A stretch of 64,000 bases of DNA, taken from contig NZ_WHNQ01000013.1 in NCBI RefSeq assembly GCF_009362785.1, positions 124,001-188,000 on the forward strand. Reading direction: 5' to 3'. A program made the translations under genes and the position numbers. Shown one piece after another: positions 36,127 through 45,058 of the stretch (position 1 is the first letter of the stretch; each line of letters opens with the position of its first letter). The notes beneath the pieces were generated by a model, which was not told the DNA's origin, did no database searches, and saw nothing but the letters and a program-made list of their open reading frames with translations. The stretch is from Paraburkholderia atlantica (GTDB lineage: Bacteria; Pseudomonadota; Gammaproteobacteria; Burkholderiales; Burkholderiaceae).

Positions 36127-36959
36127 ACCCGCTCGTCGTGATTGAACCGGCATTCGCCGATGTCGAGCAGGCCGACGTCCCCCTTGTCGGTGCTCCAGGT
36201 TTTCTGGCCGAGCGCGATCACGCCGGTTTCCCCAACGTCTTTCCAGGTGGTTTCGCGCGAGAGCCGGGTGGCAGTGGGGCCAGTTTCGGAGCCGGGATAG
36301 CGCACCGGCAGATAGCCGCGCAGCACAGTCGCGTCCGTTAGGCCCACGACGGCCGAGCGCCACACGAGGTCGGTCAGCGCGGTGACCGGACCGAGTGTCA
36401 GCGATTTCAGCGATTCGAACGGCACCCAGCGATAACCGCCCGCGACGGTCAGCTCACACACGGGCCCCAGCCGGCTGTCGCTATCGGTCAGCCACTCGAA
36501 TTCGCCGATCTGCGTGCTTTCGCCGCGCGTGGCCGGCGCGGCGTTCAACGCGGCGCCGCGCAGTTCGTCGGCGGCGGCGAGGTTGCCCTCGCCGAGCTTG
36601 ACGTTGGCTTGCAGCAGCGTTTTCACCCACTCGGGCAACGGCTCGATCTCGCCCGGCGTGCGCTGACCCGCGAACACCTCGGCGCGGAACATCTCGCTGC
36701 GAATCAGCCCGCGATACATCTGGGCGCGCGATGTGCCTTCCGGCTCGAGCGTGGCCCACGTCTGCAGCTGCTGTAGCGCGCGGCTCCATTCGCCGTCGAG
36801 GCACAACAGCTCGAACAGCAGCCAGCGCTCGCGCACGTTCGACGGATGCTTGCGAACGTTGTCGATGGTTTGCTCCTTCAGTTCGCCGTAAGTCTGCGCG
36901 TCGAGCAGGCTGCCAAGGGTTGGAGTGTCAGAGTTAAGCGGGTCAGCGGATATTCTCAT
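36123..36959 (-). CDS. tagJ: T6SS accessory protein TagJ (ImpE family)
   Basis: This 278-aa protein has a TPR-like N-terminal half (KHPSNVRERWLLFELLCLDGEWSRALQQL) and an ImpE C-terminal half (EFEWLTDSDSRLGPVCELTVAGGYRWVPF, then ALTDLVWRSA). In other species TagJ binds TssB and assists ClpV-driven sheath disassembly. It is coupled to tssE. ATG 36959 was chosen because the family starts shortly before the helical repeat. It overlaps the end of the upstream TagK-like gene by 17 bp. Confidence 0.93.
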   Translation of the reverse strand: MRISADPLNSDTPTLGSLLDAQTYGELKEQTIDNVRKHPSNVRERWLLFELLCLDGEWSRALQQLQTWATLEPEGTSRAQMYRGLIRSEMFRAEVFAGQRTPGEIEPLPEWVKTLLQANVKLGEGNLAAADELRGAALNAAPATRGESTQIGEFEWLTDSDSRLGPVCELTVAGGYRWVPFESLKSLTLGPVTALTDLVWRSAVVGLTDATVLRGYLPVRYPGSETGPTATRLSRETTWKDVGETGVIALGQKTWSTDKGDVGLLDIGECRFNHDERV

Positions 36960-37884
36960 CTGAAAATTCTGGCTCTTCGTATTCGATCGATTCAGGCATC
37001 GCGATGTGGCTGTCCATACTGACCAGGTGATGTTCTTCGCGCGCGAGCCGCGCGGCCCTGCTTGCACGGTGGGCCGGTATTCCGCGCGGCGCGAGCAGCG
37101 CGAGGATCTCGTGCGTTTCGTCAGCCTCGAAAATCTGCTCGGCGCCGAACGAGTCAAGGCTATCGAGCAGGGTGTCGATGTTCTCCCCCTTCGTCAGCAG
37201 GTCGAACACGGACGCTTCCGGATGCGACGGATCGACGAGGTCGGCGAACGGATCGGGAGGTGATCCGATGATCGACTCGCTATCAGCTTCGGGCGACGCC
37301 TTCGGCTCGGGCGCGTGGTCGCTCTTCTGGCTCAGCAGCGCGTCACGGTATTCGAGCGTGAGCGCGGCGAGCGGGTCCGCTTCGTCGATGTCGGCTGTCA
37401 GAAGCATTGCCTTACCGTCGTGGCCGCTGTGTTGCGCTGAATGCGGTTCACGCCACAGCTGCAGCGGATCGTCATCGTCCTCGGCTGCTAGTGCGATCAG
37501 GTCGCTGAAGTCATCCGGCTTCGTGAGCAGGGGCTCGATCCGATCCGCGGGAGGATTCACGCTCGACGGTGGCGCAGGGACAGAGGCTTCAGACGCGTTC
37601 GCTTTTTCGAGAGGCGGGTTCGGTAACAAATCGGGCATAGGCTGAAGGTCGGGATGCGCACCCGGACCAGCGTCGGACGAACACTCCACGCCGGCGTGAC
37701 CGTTTCGCGAAACGGTACGAACGAGCCCGAGAGACTGGATGGTTCGTGCGAACGTTCTTAGTGCGCCCGCTTCGAAGGGCGAATGGTCCCAGCGAGCGTG
37801 ATATCCAGTCATGGCGTGGCCGGTATGCAATGGCAAATCAGGTCTGCCCGGAAAGCGCGCATTCGTAAAAGACTCTCCCGACAA
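36943..37884 (-). CDS. T6SS-associated acidic protein, TagK-like
   Basis: This is 313 aa if TTG 37884 is used, 289 aa from ATG 37812; neither has a strong ribosome binding site. The first 85 residues are poorly structured; then come two acidic Pro/Ser-rich stretches and three blocks reading DPLQLW, DPLAALTLEYRDALL and PDPFADLVD. The conserved-looking C-terminus is VFDLLTKGENIDTLLDSLDSFG, HEILALLAPRGIP. It resembles the TagK proteins found at the head of Burkholderia T6SS operons, from memory. There is no signal peptide or membrane helix. Its function is not established. Confidence 0.7.
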   Translation of the reverse strand: MSGESFTNARFPGRPDLPLHTGHAMTGYHARWDHSPFEAGALRTFARTIQSLGLVRTVSRNGHAGVECSSDAGPGAHPDLQPMPDLLPNPPLEKANASEASVPAPPSSVNPPADRIEPLLTKPDDFSDLIALAAEDDDDPLQLWREPHSAQHSGHDGKAMLLTADIDEADPLAALTLEYRDALLSQKSDHAPEPKASPEADSESIIGSPPDPFADLVDPSHPEASVFDLLTKGENIDTLLDSLDSFGAEQIFEADETHEILALLAPRGIPAHRASRAARLAREEHHLVSMDSHIAMPESIEYEEPEFSDENIR

Positions 37885-38124
37885 GAAATAAAAGGATCAC
37901 CAACTAAAAATGCGGGTTGGCGCCTGGAAGATGTGAATGCTACTTCGCGCATCTTCAGCGGAATATGGGCGACGGCCCAAATACACGCAGCGATCGACCG
38001 GCTATCCTTTGTCACTCGATCAGTGTGGTCAGCGTGCTTTCTCGGATACCTGCGCGCAGAGCGCCGGATGCCAGGGCAGGGCCACGCCTTTTCCGGAACA
38101 AACATCTTTACCTGCAACATCATC
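37885..38124. promoter_or_regulatory. Divergent promoter region between the T6SS minus-strand operon and tssH
   Basis: These 240 bp (up to 312 bp with the shorter TagK-like start) separate the leftward T6SS operon from rightward tssH. No clear sigma-70 or sigma-54 elements could be identified by eye. Both transcripts must start here or just inside the annotated 5' ends. Confidence 0.45.
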
Positions 38125-40812
38125 ATGTCCATTTCACGCCACGCGTTGTTCGGCAAGCTCGGCGCGACGCTCTTCAGGAGCATCGAATCCGCTACGGTGT
38201 TTTCCAAGCTGCGCGGCAACCCGTATATCGAATTGGTGCACTGGCTGCATCAGTTGCTCGCGCAGTCCGATGGCGACCTGCACCGCATCGTCAGACACTG
38301 CGGCATCAGCCGCGAACTGCTCGAGCGGGACCTGCAGACGGCGCTCGCCGCGCTGCCGTCGGGCGCGAGCGCGCTCACGGATTTTTCGCATCATGTCGAG
38401 ACGGCAATCGAGCGAGCGTGGGTCGTCGCGACGCTGGCCTTCGGCGACGGCCGGATTCGCGGTGCGTGGCTGATGGCGGCGCTTGTCGAGACGCCGGAAC
38501 TGCGGCGCTTGCTGCTGGCCATTTCGCCGGAGTTCGGCAAGATTGCCGTCGAGGGCCTTCACGATGCGTTGCCGGCCTGGATTGCCGATTCCCCCGAAGC
38601 GGAAGACACCCCGTACGACCGGAGCGACTTTTCGTCCGCGGTGCCGGGCGAGGCGTCCGGTGTGCTCGCAGCATCGGCGAAGGGCGCGGCACTTGCACAG
38701 TTTTGTGCGGATCTGACCGCACGCGCGCGCGCCGGTGAAATCGATCCGGTGGTTGGCCGCGAAGTCGAGATTCGCACGATGATCGACGTGCTGTTGCGCC
38801 GGCGTCAAAACAATCCGCTTCTGACCGGCGACGCCGGGGTGGGCAAGACCGCGGTGGTCGAAGGGCTCGCGCGCGCGATCGCGGCCGGCGAAGTTCCGCC
38901 GAAACTTGCCGACGTGCGGCTGTTGAGCCTCGACGTCGGTGCGCTGCTTGCCGGCGCGAGCATGAAGGGCGAGTTCGAGGCCAGGCTGAAGTCGGTACTC
39001 GAGGAGGCGGCGAAGTCGCCGGCGCCGGTCGTGCTGTTCGTCGACGAGATTCACACGCTGGTCGGCGCCGGCGGCCAGGCCGGCACCGGCGACGCGGCAA
39101 ATCTGCTGAAACCCGCGCTCGCCCGCGGTACGTTGCGCACGATCGGCGCGACGACGTGGTCCGAGTACAAGCGGCACATCGAGAAGGACCCGGCGCTCAC
39201 GCGGCGCTTTCAGGTGCTGCAGATCGCCGAGCCCGAGGAGCCGTCCGCGATCGACATGGTCCGCGGACTCGCGGGCACGCTCGCGAGCCATCATGGCGTC
39301 GTGGTTCTCGACGAAGCGATTCGCGCAGCCGTGACGCTATCGCATCGCTATATTCCGTCGCGTCAGTTGCCGGACAAGGCGATCAGCCTGCTCGACACCG
39401 CCTGCGCGCGGGTCGCGCTATCGCAGCATGCGCCGCCGCGCGAATTACAGCGGATTCGCGAGCGCTTGCAAGCCGCGCGCGTCGAAGCCGAGCTGCTCGG
39501 GAACGAGGTGCGCATCGGGCTTGGCAGCGAGGCCGCGTTGGCCGACATCAACGCGGCGATCGCAACGCTCGAGTTCGAGGAACGTGTTGTCGAAGCCGCC
39601 TGGCGGGGCCAGTCCGAGGCGGCGAAGGCGCTGGCGGGCGCGCGCGAGGTCGTGAGCGGGCGCGCCGCAGAACGCGAACCTGAGGCCGACGCGCGCGATA
39701 GCGCGGCGAGCGAGCTGCAGACGTTGCGCGAGCTGGAGCTGACGTTATCGAACCTGCAGGCGGACACGCCATTCGTGTTTCCGGAAGTCGGCGAAGCGAT
39801 CGTCGCCGACATCGTCTCTGACTGGACCGGTATTCCGGTCGGACGCATGATTACCGACGAAGTCAGCGCCGTTCAGATGCTGCCCGCCACGCTGGCGGCG
39901 CGCGTGATCGGCCAGCACGACGCGTTGCAGCAGATCGGCGAGCGCGTGCAGACGGCGCGTGCCGGGCTCGCGGACCCGCGCAAGCCGCTCGGCGTGTTCC
40001 TGCTCGCGGGGCCGTCCGGCGTCGGCAAGACGGAAACCGCGCTCGCATTGGCCGAAGCGCTCTACGGCGGCGAGCAGAATCTGATCACGATCAACATGAG
40101 CGAGTACCAGGAGGCGCATACGGTCTCGGGACTCAAGGGCGCGCCGCCTGGCTACGTCGGTTACGGCGAGGGCGGCGTGCTGACCGAAGCGGTGCGCCGG
40201 CGTCCGTACTCGGTCGTGCTGCTCGACGAGATTGAAAAGGCGCACGGCGACGTGCACGAAATGTTCTACCAGGTGCTGGACAAGGGTTACATGGAAGACG
40301 GCGATGGTCGCTTCATCGATTTCCGCAATACGACCATCCTGATGACCAGCAATGTGGGCGCCGATCTGAGCGCGAGCCTATGCGCGGATGAAATGCTTGC
40401 GCCGGATTTTGAAGGTCTGCGTTCCGCGCTTCTCACGCAATTGCTGAAGGCGTTTCCGGCGGCCTTCCTCGGGCGCATGACGCTGGTGCCATATCGTCCG
40501 CTGGGCTCGGATTCGCTCGCGCGGATCGTGCGTTTGCATCTCGATCGAGTCGTTCGGCGCATGGCGGACAACAACCGCATCGCGCTGAGTTATGCGTCGG
40601 AGGTGGTGGACTACATTGTCGGTCGCTGCCTCGTGCACGAGACCGGTGCGCGTCTTTTGATCGGCTTTATCGAACAGCACGTGCTGCCGCGCCTCGCCCG
40701 GCAGTGGCTCGATGCGTTTGCAGCGAAAAGCGCGCTCACGCATATGACAATCGAGGTGACCGATCCCGCTGCGGCACCTGCTGACGCGCTGGTGGTCCGC
40801 GCTAGCCGATAA
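38125..40812 (+). CDS. tssH: T6SS AAA+ sheath-recycling ATPase TssH (ClpV)
   Basis: This is an 895-aa protein. The N-domain (about 1-160) binds the contracted sheath. AAA1 has Walker A GDAGVGKT (235-242) and Walker B VLFVDEIHTL. A coiled-coil middle domain follows (about 430-530), then AAA2 with GPSGVGKTE (629-637), pore loop region APPGYVGYGEGG and Walker B VVLLDEIEKAH. The ClpV-specific C-terminus ends ALVVRASR. ATG 38125 was chosen at MSISRHALFGKLG; upstream in-frame codons do not look like coding sequence. It extracts TssC from contracted sheaths to recycle subunits. Confidence 0.96.
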   Translation: MSISRHALFGKLGATLFRSIESATVFSKLRGNPYIELVHWLHQLLAQSDGDLHRIVRHCGISRELLERDLQTALAALPSGASALTDFSHHVETAIERAWVVATLAFGDGRIRGAWLMAALVETPELRRLLLAISPEFGKIAVEGLHDALPAWIADSPEAEDTPYDRSDFSSAVPGEASGVLAASAKGAALAQFCADLTARARAGEIDPVVGREVEIRTMIDVLLRRRQNNPLLTGDAGVGKTAVVEGLARAIAAGEVPPKLADVRLLSLDVGALLAGASMKGEFEARLKSVLEEAAKSPAPVVLFVDEIHTLVGAGGQAGTGDAANLLKPALARGTLRTIGATTWSEYKRHIEKDPALTRRFQVLQIAEPEEPSAIDMVRGLAGTLASHHGVVVLDEAIRAAVTLSHRYIPSRQLPDKAISLLDTACARVALSQHAPPRELQRIRERLQAARVEAELLGNEVRIGLGSEAALADINAAIATLEFEERVVEAAWRGQSEAAKALAGAREVVSGRAAEREPEADARDSAASELQTLRELELTLSNLQADTPFVFPEVGEAIVADIVSDWTGIPVGRMITDEVSAVQMLPATLAARVIGQHDALQQIGERVQTARAGLADPRKPLGVFLLAGPSGVGKTETALALAEALYGGEQNLITINMSEYQEAHTVSGLKGAPPGYVGYGEGGVLTEAVRRRPYSVVLLDEIEKAHGDVHEMFYQVLDKGYMEDGDGRFIDFRNTTILMTSNVGADLSASLCADEMLAPDFEGLRSALLTQLLKAFPAAFLGRMTLVPYRPLGSDSLARIVRLHLDRVVRRMADNNRIALSYASEVVDYIVGRCLVHETGARLLIGFIEQHVLPRLARQWLDAFAAKSALTHMTIEVTDPAAAPADALVVRASR

Positions 40813-41276
40813 CGCGTGCGTCCGGATGTATTCAGATTTGTTTCCTTTGGCATTTTTTTTGCAGGGCATTCGCGCTCGCTTTTGACATCGTTTTCACATG
40901 ACGCATGTTCAATGCCATGCGGAATGATCGCCGCATCGTCAGAAATCGCCAATCGCAGGGAATCCTTGAAAATTGCTCGCGCTACTTGATCGGAATAGTC
41001 TATAAAGACAAAAAGGTCCGCATCATGCATTTGCCGCGCCCGAAATGAGGAGGACAAATGAAACGCGCCGGACGGCGGGCGTGTGACTTTAAACGAGCCA
41101 TTGAACCCGATGCATGTCTTTCATACAGTAGGAAATGCGCGCGCCGCATCGACATGCGGTCATGGTAGATTTTCAGCGCGCTGCCATGCTAATCGTATGC
41201 GCCATCCATAGCGGGCAACCATAGGTCGAAATCCGTTACGCCTTTCAATTGCAACCGGAATGACTGGAGAACAACA
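40813..41276. other. Intergenic region at the right border of the T6SS island
   Basis: These 464 bp after tssH have mixed composition and no credible gene. A run of eight T is present at 40853-40860 but without a good stem in front of it. Several short frames on the minus strand lack codon bias. Confidence 0.5.
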
Positions 41277-41660
41277 ATGCTCTTCTTTAATGATGGTTTC
41301 ACATTCCCGAATTTTCTGGCCGACGTTTTCTCCATCTTCATCTTTATTCTGTGGTTCTGGCTGTTGATCACGGTGTCGAGCGACCTGTTCCGCCGTCATG
41401 ACGTGTCCGGATGGGGCAAGGTTCTGTGGGTGATTTTCCTGATCATCCTGCCGTATATCGGCATCTTCGCGTATCTGCTCACGCAGCATCGCGGCATGGC
41501 GGAACGCGATCAGGCGCGGGCCAAGCAGGTGCGCGAAGATCTGCGCAATGTGGTGGGCTTCAGCGTCGCCGACGAAATCGAGAAGCTCGACAAGCTGAAA
41601 GCGTCCGGTTCCATTTCCGCGGACGAGCACTCGCGTTTGCGCGCGAAGCTGGTGCAGTAA
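41277..41660 (+). CDS. Small membrane protein with PLDc_N-like helices and SHOCT domain
   Basis: This is a 127-aa protein. Two transmembrane helices (about 10-35 and 47-68; SIFIFILWFWLLITV and LWVIFLIILPYIGIFAYLL) form a PLDc_N-like unit with the connecting DLFRRHDVSGWGKV. The C-terminal SHOCT motif follows (about 98-127, DEIEKLDKLKASGSISADEH). ATG 41277 has tggag upstream. SHOCT domains mediate oligomerisation; the cellular role is unknown. Confidence 0.85.
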   Translation: MLFFNDGFTFPNFLADVFSIFIFILWFWLLITVSSDLFRRHDVSGWGKVLWVIFLIILPYIGIFAYLLTQHRGMAERDQARAKQVREDLRNVVGFSVADEIEKLDKLKASGSISADEHSRLRAKLVQ

Positions 41661-41776
41661 GCGTCGGTTACCTGACTGCAGCCATCGGCGAGCGGGCGCA
41701 CAGCCCGTGTCGCGTTGGCTTTTGCGCGCTAAGGGTTTCCAGATCGACGCGCGATCGAACGTAACGGGAGGAACCC

Positions 41777-42331
41777 ATGCTTACCCGCCTCGCCCACGTT
41801 CGGAACGCTGGTGCACGTACTGCGCGCACGCCGCTGACGTTGCGTCGCGCCGCGCTCACGTGCGTGACGGCGTTGATGCTCGCGGCTTGCGCGCAACCGT
41901 GGCAGCAATTCCAGGCCGGCCAGGATCAAGCGGCGATCATCGCCCGCATGGGTCCGCCGCGCGAAACCTATGACTTGCCCGGAGGCGGCCGCCGGCTGAT
42001 GTGGCCGACCCAGCCGATGGGCTCGACCACCGTCGCCGCCGACATCGACGCTTCAGGCAAGATCGTGAGCGTGCGTCAGGTTTTGCAGTTGAGCGAATTC
42101 AATCGCGCGGAAATCGGCAAATGGACGCGCGACGATGTGCTGACCAATTTCGGCCGCCCCGTGCAGACACAGTTTTTCCGGCTCTCGCAACGCGAAGTCT
42201 GGTCATACCGCTACATCGAAAACAACATCCACCACATGCTGTTCAATTTTGCGTTCGATACCAATGGCGTGTTGCGCGCGACGCAGCGCTCGCCCGATCC
42301 ATTGCGGGATCGCGATTTGCGACGATTCTGA
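41777..42331 (+). CDS. Outer-membrane lipoprotein with BamE/SmpA-like repeats
   Basis: This 184-aa protein has a long n-region and then a type II signal with lipobox LAAC near residue 38. The mature part repeats a small alpha-beta unit twice: a helix before RMGPPRETYDLPGGG and a helix before LTNFGRPVQTQFF, each followed by strands (e.g. WSYRYIENNIHHMLFNFAFD). This is the BamE/SmpA pattern. An envelope role is likely; BamE itself is normally encoded elsewhere, so this is a paralogue. It ends 8 bp before a convergent gene. Confidence 0.78.
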   Translation: MLTRLAHVRNAGARTARTPLTLRRAALTCVTALMLAACAQPWQQFQAGQDQAAIIARMGPPRETYDLPGGGRRLMWPTQPMGSTTVAADIDASGKIVSVRQVLQLSEFNRAEIGKWTRDDVLTNFGRPVQTQFFRLSQREVWSYRYIENNIHHMLFNFAFDTNGVLRATQRSPDPLRDRDLRRF

Positions 42332-42339
42332 ACCGCACG

Positions 42340-43926
42340 CTATAGCAACGACTCAATTGGCATAATCGACAGCATCCAGACGCCGAGCCGTGCGTACCAC
42401 GTCGTATTCGGTTCGGTGTCGTGGCGGGTTTCGACACCGTCGTTGGTTTCGATCCAGTGCAGCTTGCCGTTTGCGTCCAGATGCACCGCGTACGCGACCG
42501 TCGGCAGCAGCGCGAGAAACTTGCGATCGACCCGCGTTGCGAGATCGGGACTGTCGATGACGAGGCCAAGCTCGGTATTCAGATGCGCGGAGCGCGGATC
42601 GAAGTTGAACGAACCGACGAAAACCCGCTGGGAATCGACGATGAAAGTTTTCGCGTGCAAGCTCGAACCGGAGCTGCCGAACGGCCCCGGCGACTGTTCT
42701 TTCTTCTGGGTGATACCCGCGACGCGCCGCAATTCGTACAGGTGCACGCCGGTTTGCAGCAACTCGACGCGCCGCCTGATATAGCCCGAGTGCACGGCGG
42801 CGACATCGGTCGCTTCGAGCGCGTTCGTCAACACGCGCACATCGACGCCCTGAGCGGCGAGGCCGCTCAGATACTGCGTGCCCGTATTCGCCGGCACGAA
42901 GTATGGCGAGACGAGGTCGAGCGACTTCGTCGGCTGGCCCATCACTTCGCGTAGCTGGTGCGAAATCAGCGCTTCCGGCGGCGCGTCGTTCAGGCCTTTC
43001 GCGGGGTCGTCGCTGATCATCTTCGTTTTGGCCCAATCGAGCGGCAGCTTGTCGTCGAGCAGGTTCTGCACGACGCGCGGGCCGCGCAGCGCTTCCTTAT
43101 ACTCCGCGGCGGCAGGGTCCTGTTCGATCGCCTTCGCCTCACGCTCCAGCGTGGCCAGTTCGTCGACGCTCTCGTGCGGCAGGATCTTGTCGACCGGATA
43201 CGCCGACGCGCTTGCCCAATAGCGGTCGAAATCGCGCGACACGTCGGCCGCGGCCGGTCCGATCGCGAGGACGTCGAGATCGGCGAACACGACGCCGTCG
43301 GTGGCATCGAAGTACTCGTCGCCTATGTTGCGGCCGCCGAGGATCGTCGCGGTGGCGTCGGCGGTCAGCGACTTGTTGTGCATGCGCCGATTGGCGCGTG
43401 AGAAGTCGGTCACGAAGCCGAGGAATTTCGGGTTGCGCACGACGAACGGGTTGAACAGGCGCACCTCGATGTTCGGATGCGAGTTGAGCGCCGAGAGTGT
43501 CGGGTCGAGCGCGGACGCGATGCCGAGATCGTCGAGCAGCAGGCGCACCCGCACGCCCCGGTCCGCCGCTTCGTGGATCTGTTCGAGCAGCAGCGTGCCG
43601 GTCAGATCGTCGCGCCAGATGTAGTACTGGATGTCGAGCGTGCGTTGCGCGGAACGGATCAGATCCATGCGCGCGGCAAACGCGACATGCGCATCCGCCA
43701 GCGGATAAATGCCCGCGAGTCCCGCGTGCGCGGCCAGCTCGGGCGCGACCGCGCGACCGAGATCCGTGGTGGCCGCCACCGCGGGCGACAACGCATGCGA
43801 CTCCTTGCGGTCCTCGAGCGACGGTAACCGCGCACAGCCAGCGAGCAGGCTTGCGCACAGCAGCGCGCACAGCGCGCCCTTCCATCGACGATGCGGGAAC
43901 GACGGGTGGTGTGTCTGCGCTTGCAT
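42340..43926 (-). CDS. Phospholipase D family lipoprotein (cardiolipin synthase C-like)
   Basis: This is 528 aa from ATG 43926. The signal peptide has a lipobox LLAGC near residue 29. It carries two HKD-type motifs, RRMHNKSLTAD (about 180) followed by GGRNIGDEYF, and SLHAKTFIVD (about 425) followed by VGSFNFDPRSAHLNTE. This is the arrangement of ClsC/YmdC-type PLD enzymes, which transfer phosphatidyl groups to make cardiolipin. It is divergent from the ceramidase-like gene, hinting at lipid metabolism. Confidence 0.88.
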   Translation of the reverse strand: MQAQTHHPSFPHRRWKGALCALLCASLLAGCARLPSLEDRKESHALSPAVAATTDLGRAVAPELAAHAGLAGIYPLADAHVAFAARMDLIRSAQRTLDIQYYIWRDDLTGTLLLEQIHEAADRGVRVRLLLDDLGIASALDPTLSALNSHPNIEVRLFNPFVVRNPKFLGFVTDFSRANRRMHNKSLTADATATILGGRNIGDEYFDATDGVVFADLDVLAIGPAAADVSRDFDRYWASASAYPVDKILPHESVDELATLEREAKAIEQDPAAAEYKEALRGPRVVQNLLDDKLPLDWAKTKMISDDPAKGLNDAPPEALISHQLREVMGQPTKSLDLVSPYFVPANTGTQYLSGLAAQGVDVRVLTNALEATDVAAVHSGYIRRRVELLQTGVHLYELRRVAGITQKKEQSPGPFGSSGSSLHAKTFIVDSQRVFVGSFNFDPRSAHLNTELGLVIDSPDLATRVDRKFLALLPTVAYAVHLDANGKLHWIETNDGVETRHDTEPNTTWYARLGVWMLSIMPIESLL

Positions 43927-44215
43927 GGAGTCCGGGTCTTCCTTTGGGTCGCGCGTTCTTGCACGCAGCTTGCATTGGTTGAGAAGAATACTATGAGCGC
44001 ATGTCCATCGGTGCGCCGCCCGACGCTCTTGTTGCGCCAGGCGCTTTGTCCGATGATACGGGCAGGCTGCGCGAATTCGCACGGGGGCCAACCCGGCCGC
44101 GCATCGACCGGATAGGTTCTGTGCGAGCGAGCGTGATCCGTTTCGCGTCAGCGTAACCGGTGGTCGAGAGGTGTAAACGTCCCGGTTCACGGCGCCTTCG
44201 AGCGTTTCGCCCACT
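43927..44215. other. Divergent intergenic region (PLD lipoprotein / ceramidase-like gene)
   Basis: These 289 bp hold the 5' ends of two divergent envelope or lipid genes. No clear promoter or operator was recognised. Confidence 0.4.
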
Positions 44216-45019
44216 GTGGAGTCGAGCAACGTGAAGATCTCCCGCTTGCTGCTGGCTAGCGTGCTGCTTTTCGTGGCGGGCACGGTGCTGCAGTTGATAT
44301 GGCCGCTCGCGCAGCCGGCCTCCTATCACCACTTCGCCGATCAGCGCTCGCTGGGGCCGCTGCACAATGCGGCGGACGTGCTGTCGAACGTCGTCATTCT
44401 GATCGCCGGGGTGCTCTGTCTGCGCTGGGTCCGGCGTCATGCGTCGAACCAGCCGGCGCAATTCCCCGGCATGGTCGTCGCCGCGTTCGGGCTGCTCTTC
44501 ACCGCGTTCGGCTCGGCTTACTACCACATGGCGCCGAACGATGCGACGCTGGTCTGGGATCGCCTGCCGATGACGATCGTGTTCGCCGGCATTCTCGCGA
44601 TGCTATGGACGTCGTGGAGCGCACAGCGCGTCGGCTGGGCGCAGATGCTGATCATGGTGGTCGTGTCGCCCGCCACTGTCGGCTACTGGCTGGTGTTCAA
44701 CAGCCTGTGGCCTTACGCGATTCTTCAGTTCGGCGGGCTCATGCTGATCGTCGGCATGACGCTCACGCGGAAGGTGGACGGTGTAATCGCATGGACGCTC
44801 GTGATCGTCTTCTACGGGGTCGCGAAGATTTTCGAAAGCCTCGATTGGCAGATCTGGGAGCTCACGCATCACGTGATCGCCGGTCATGCGTTGAAGCATG
44901 TGTCGAGCGGTCTCGCGGGCGCGTCGATGATTCTGGTCGCGAACGCGGCGCCGCGCTCCGTCGCGGGCATCGTGCCGGGCCGGCCGGGCGGCATCGGGCA
45001 TTCGGGTACGCCGCGTTGA
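44216..45019 (+). CDS. CREST-superfamily membrane protein (alkaline ceramidase-like)
   Basis: This is a 267-aa protein with about seven hydrophobic helices. The CREST-type conserved residues are visible: HHFADQR near residue 40, SAYYHMAPNDATLVWDRLPM near 100-120 (serine, histidine and aspartate), and LTHHVIAGHALKHVSSG near 220 (paired histidines). Members include alkaline ceramidases and PAQR receptors; the metal-dependent amidase residues appear complete. A GTG at 44231 is an alternative start. The substrate in this organism is unknown. Confidence 0.78.
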   Translation: MESSNVKISRLLLASVLLFVAGTVLQLIWPLAQPASYHHFADQRSLGPLHNAADVLSNVVILIAGVLCLRWVRRHASNQPAQFPGMVVAAFGLLFTAFGSAYYHMAPNDATLVWDRLPMTIVFAGILAMLWTSWSAQRVGWAQMLIMVVVSPATVGYWLVFNSLWPYAILQFGGLMLIVGMTLTRKVDGVIAWTLVIVFYGVAKIFESLDWQIWELTHHVIAGHALKHVSSGLAGASMILVANAAPRSVAGIVPGRPGGIGHSGTPR

Positions 45020-45020
45020 A

Positions 45021-45046
45021 GCCGCGTCACGGCGAAGTGACGCGGC
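45021..45046. terminator. Bidirectional hairpin between convergent genes
   Basis: GCCGCGTCAC pairs perfectly with GTGACGCGGC around the loop ggcgaa. It sits directly after the ceramidase-like stop and 13 bp before the end of the convergent lipoprotein gene. A long U-tract is lacking. Confidence 0.7.
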
Positions 45047-45058
45047 CTGCGGCGGATG

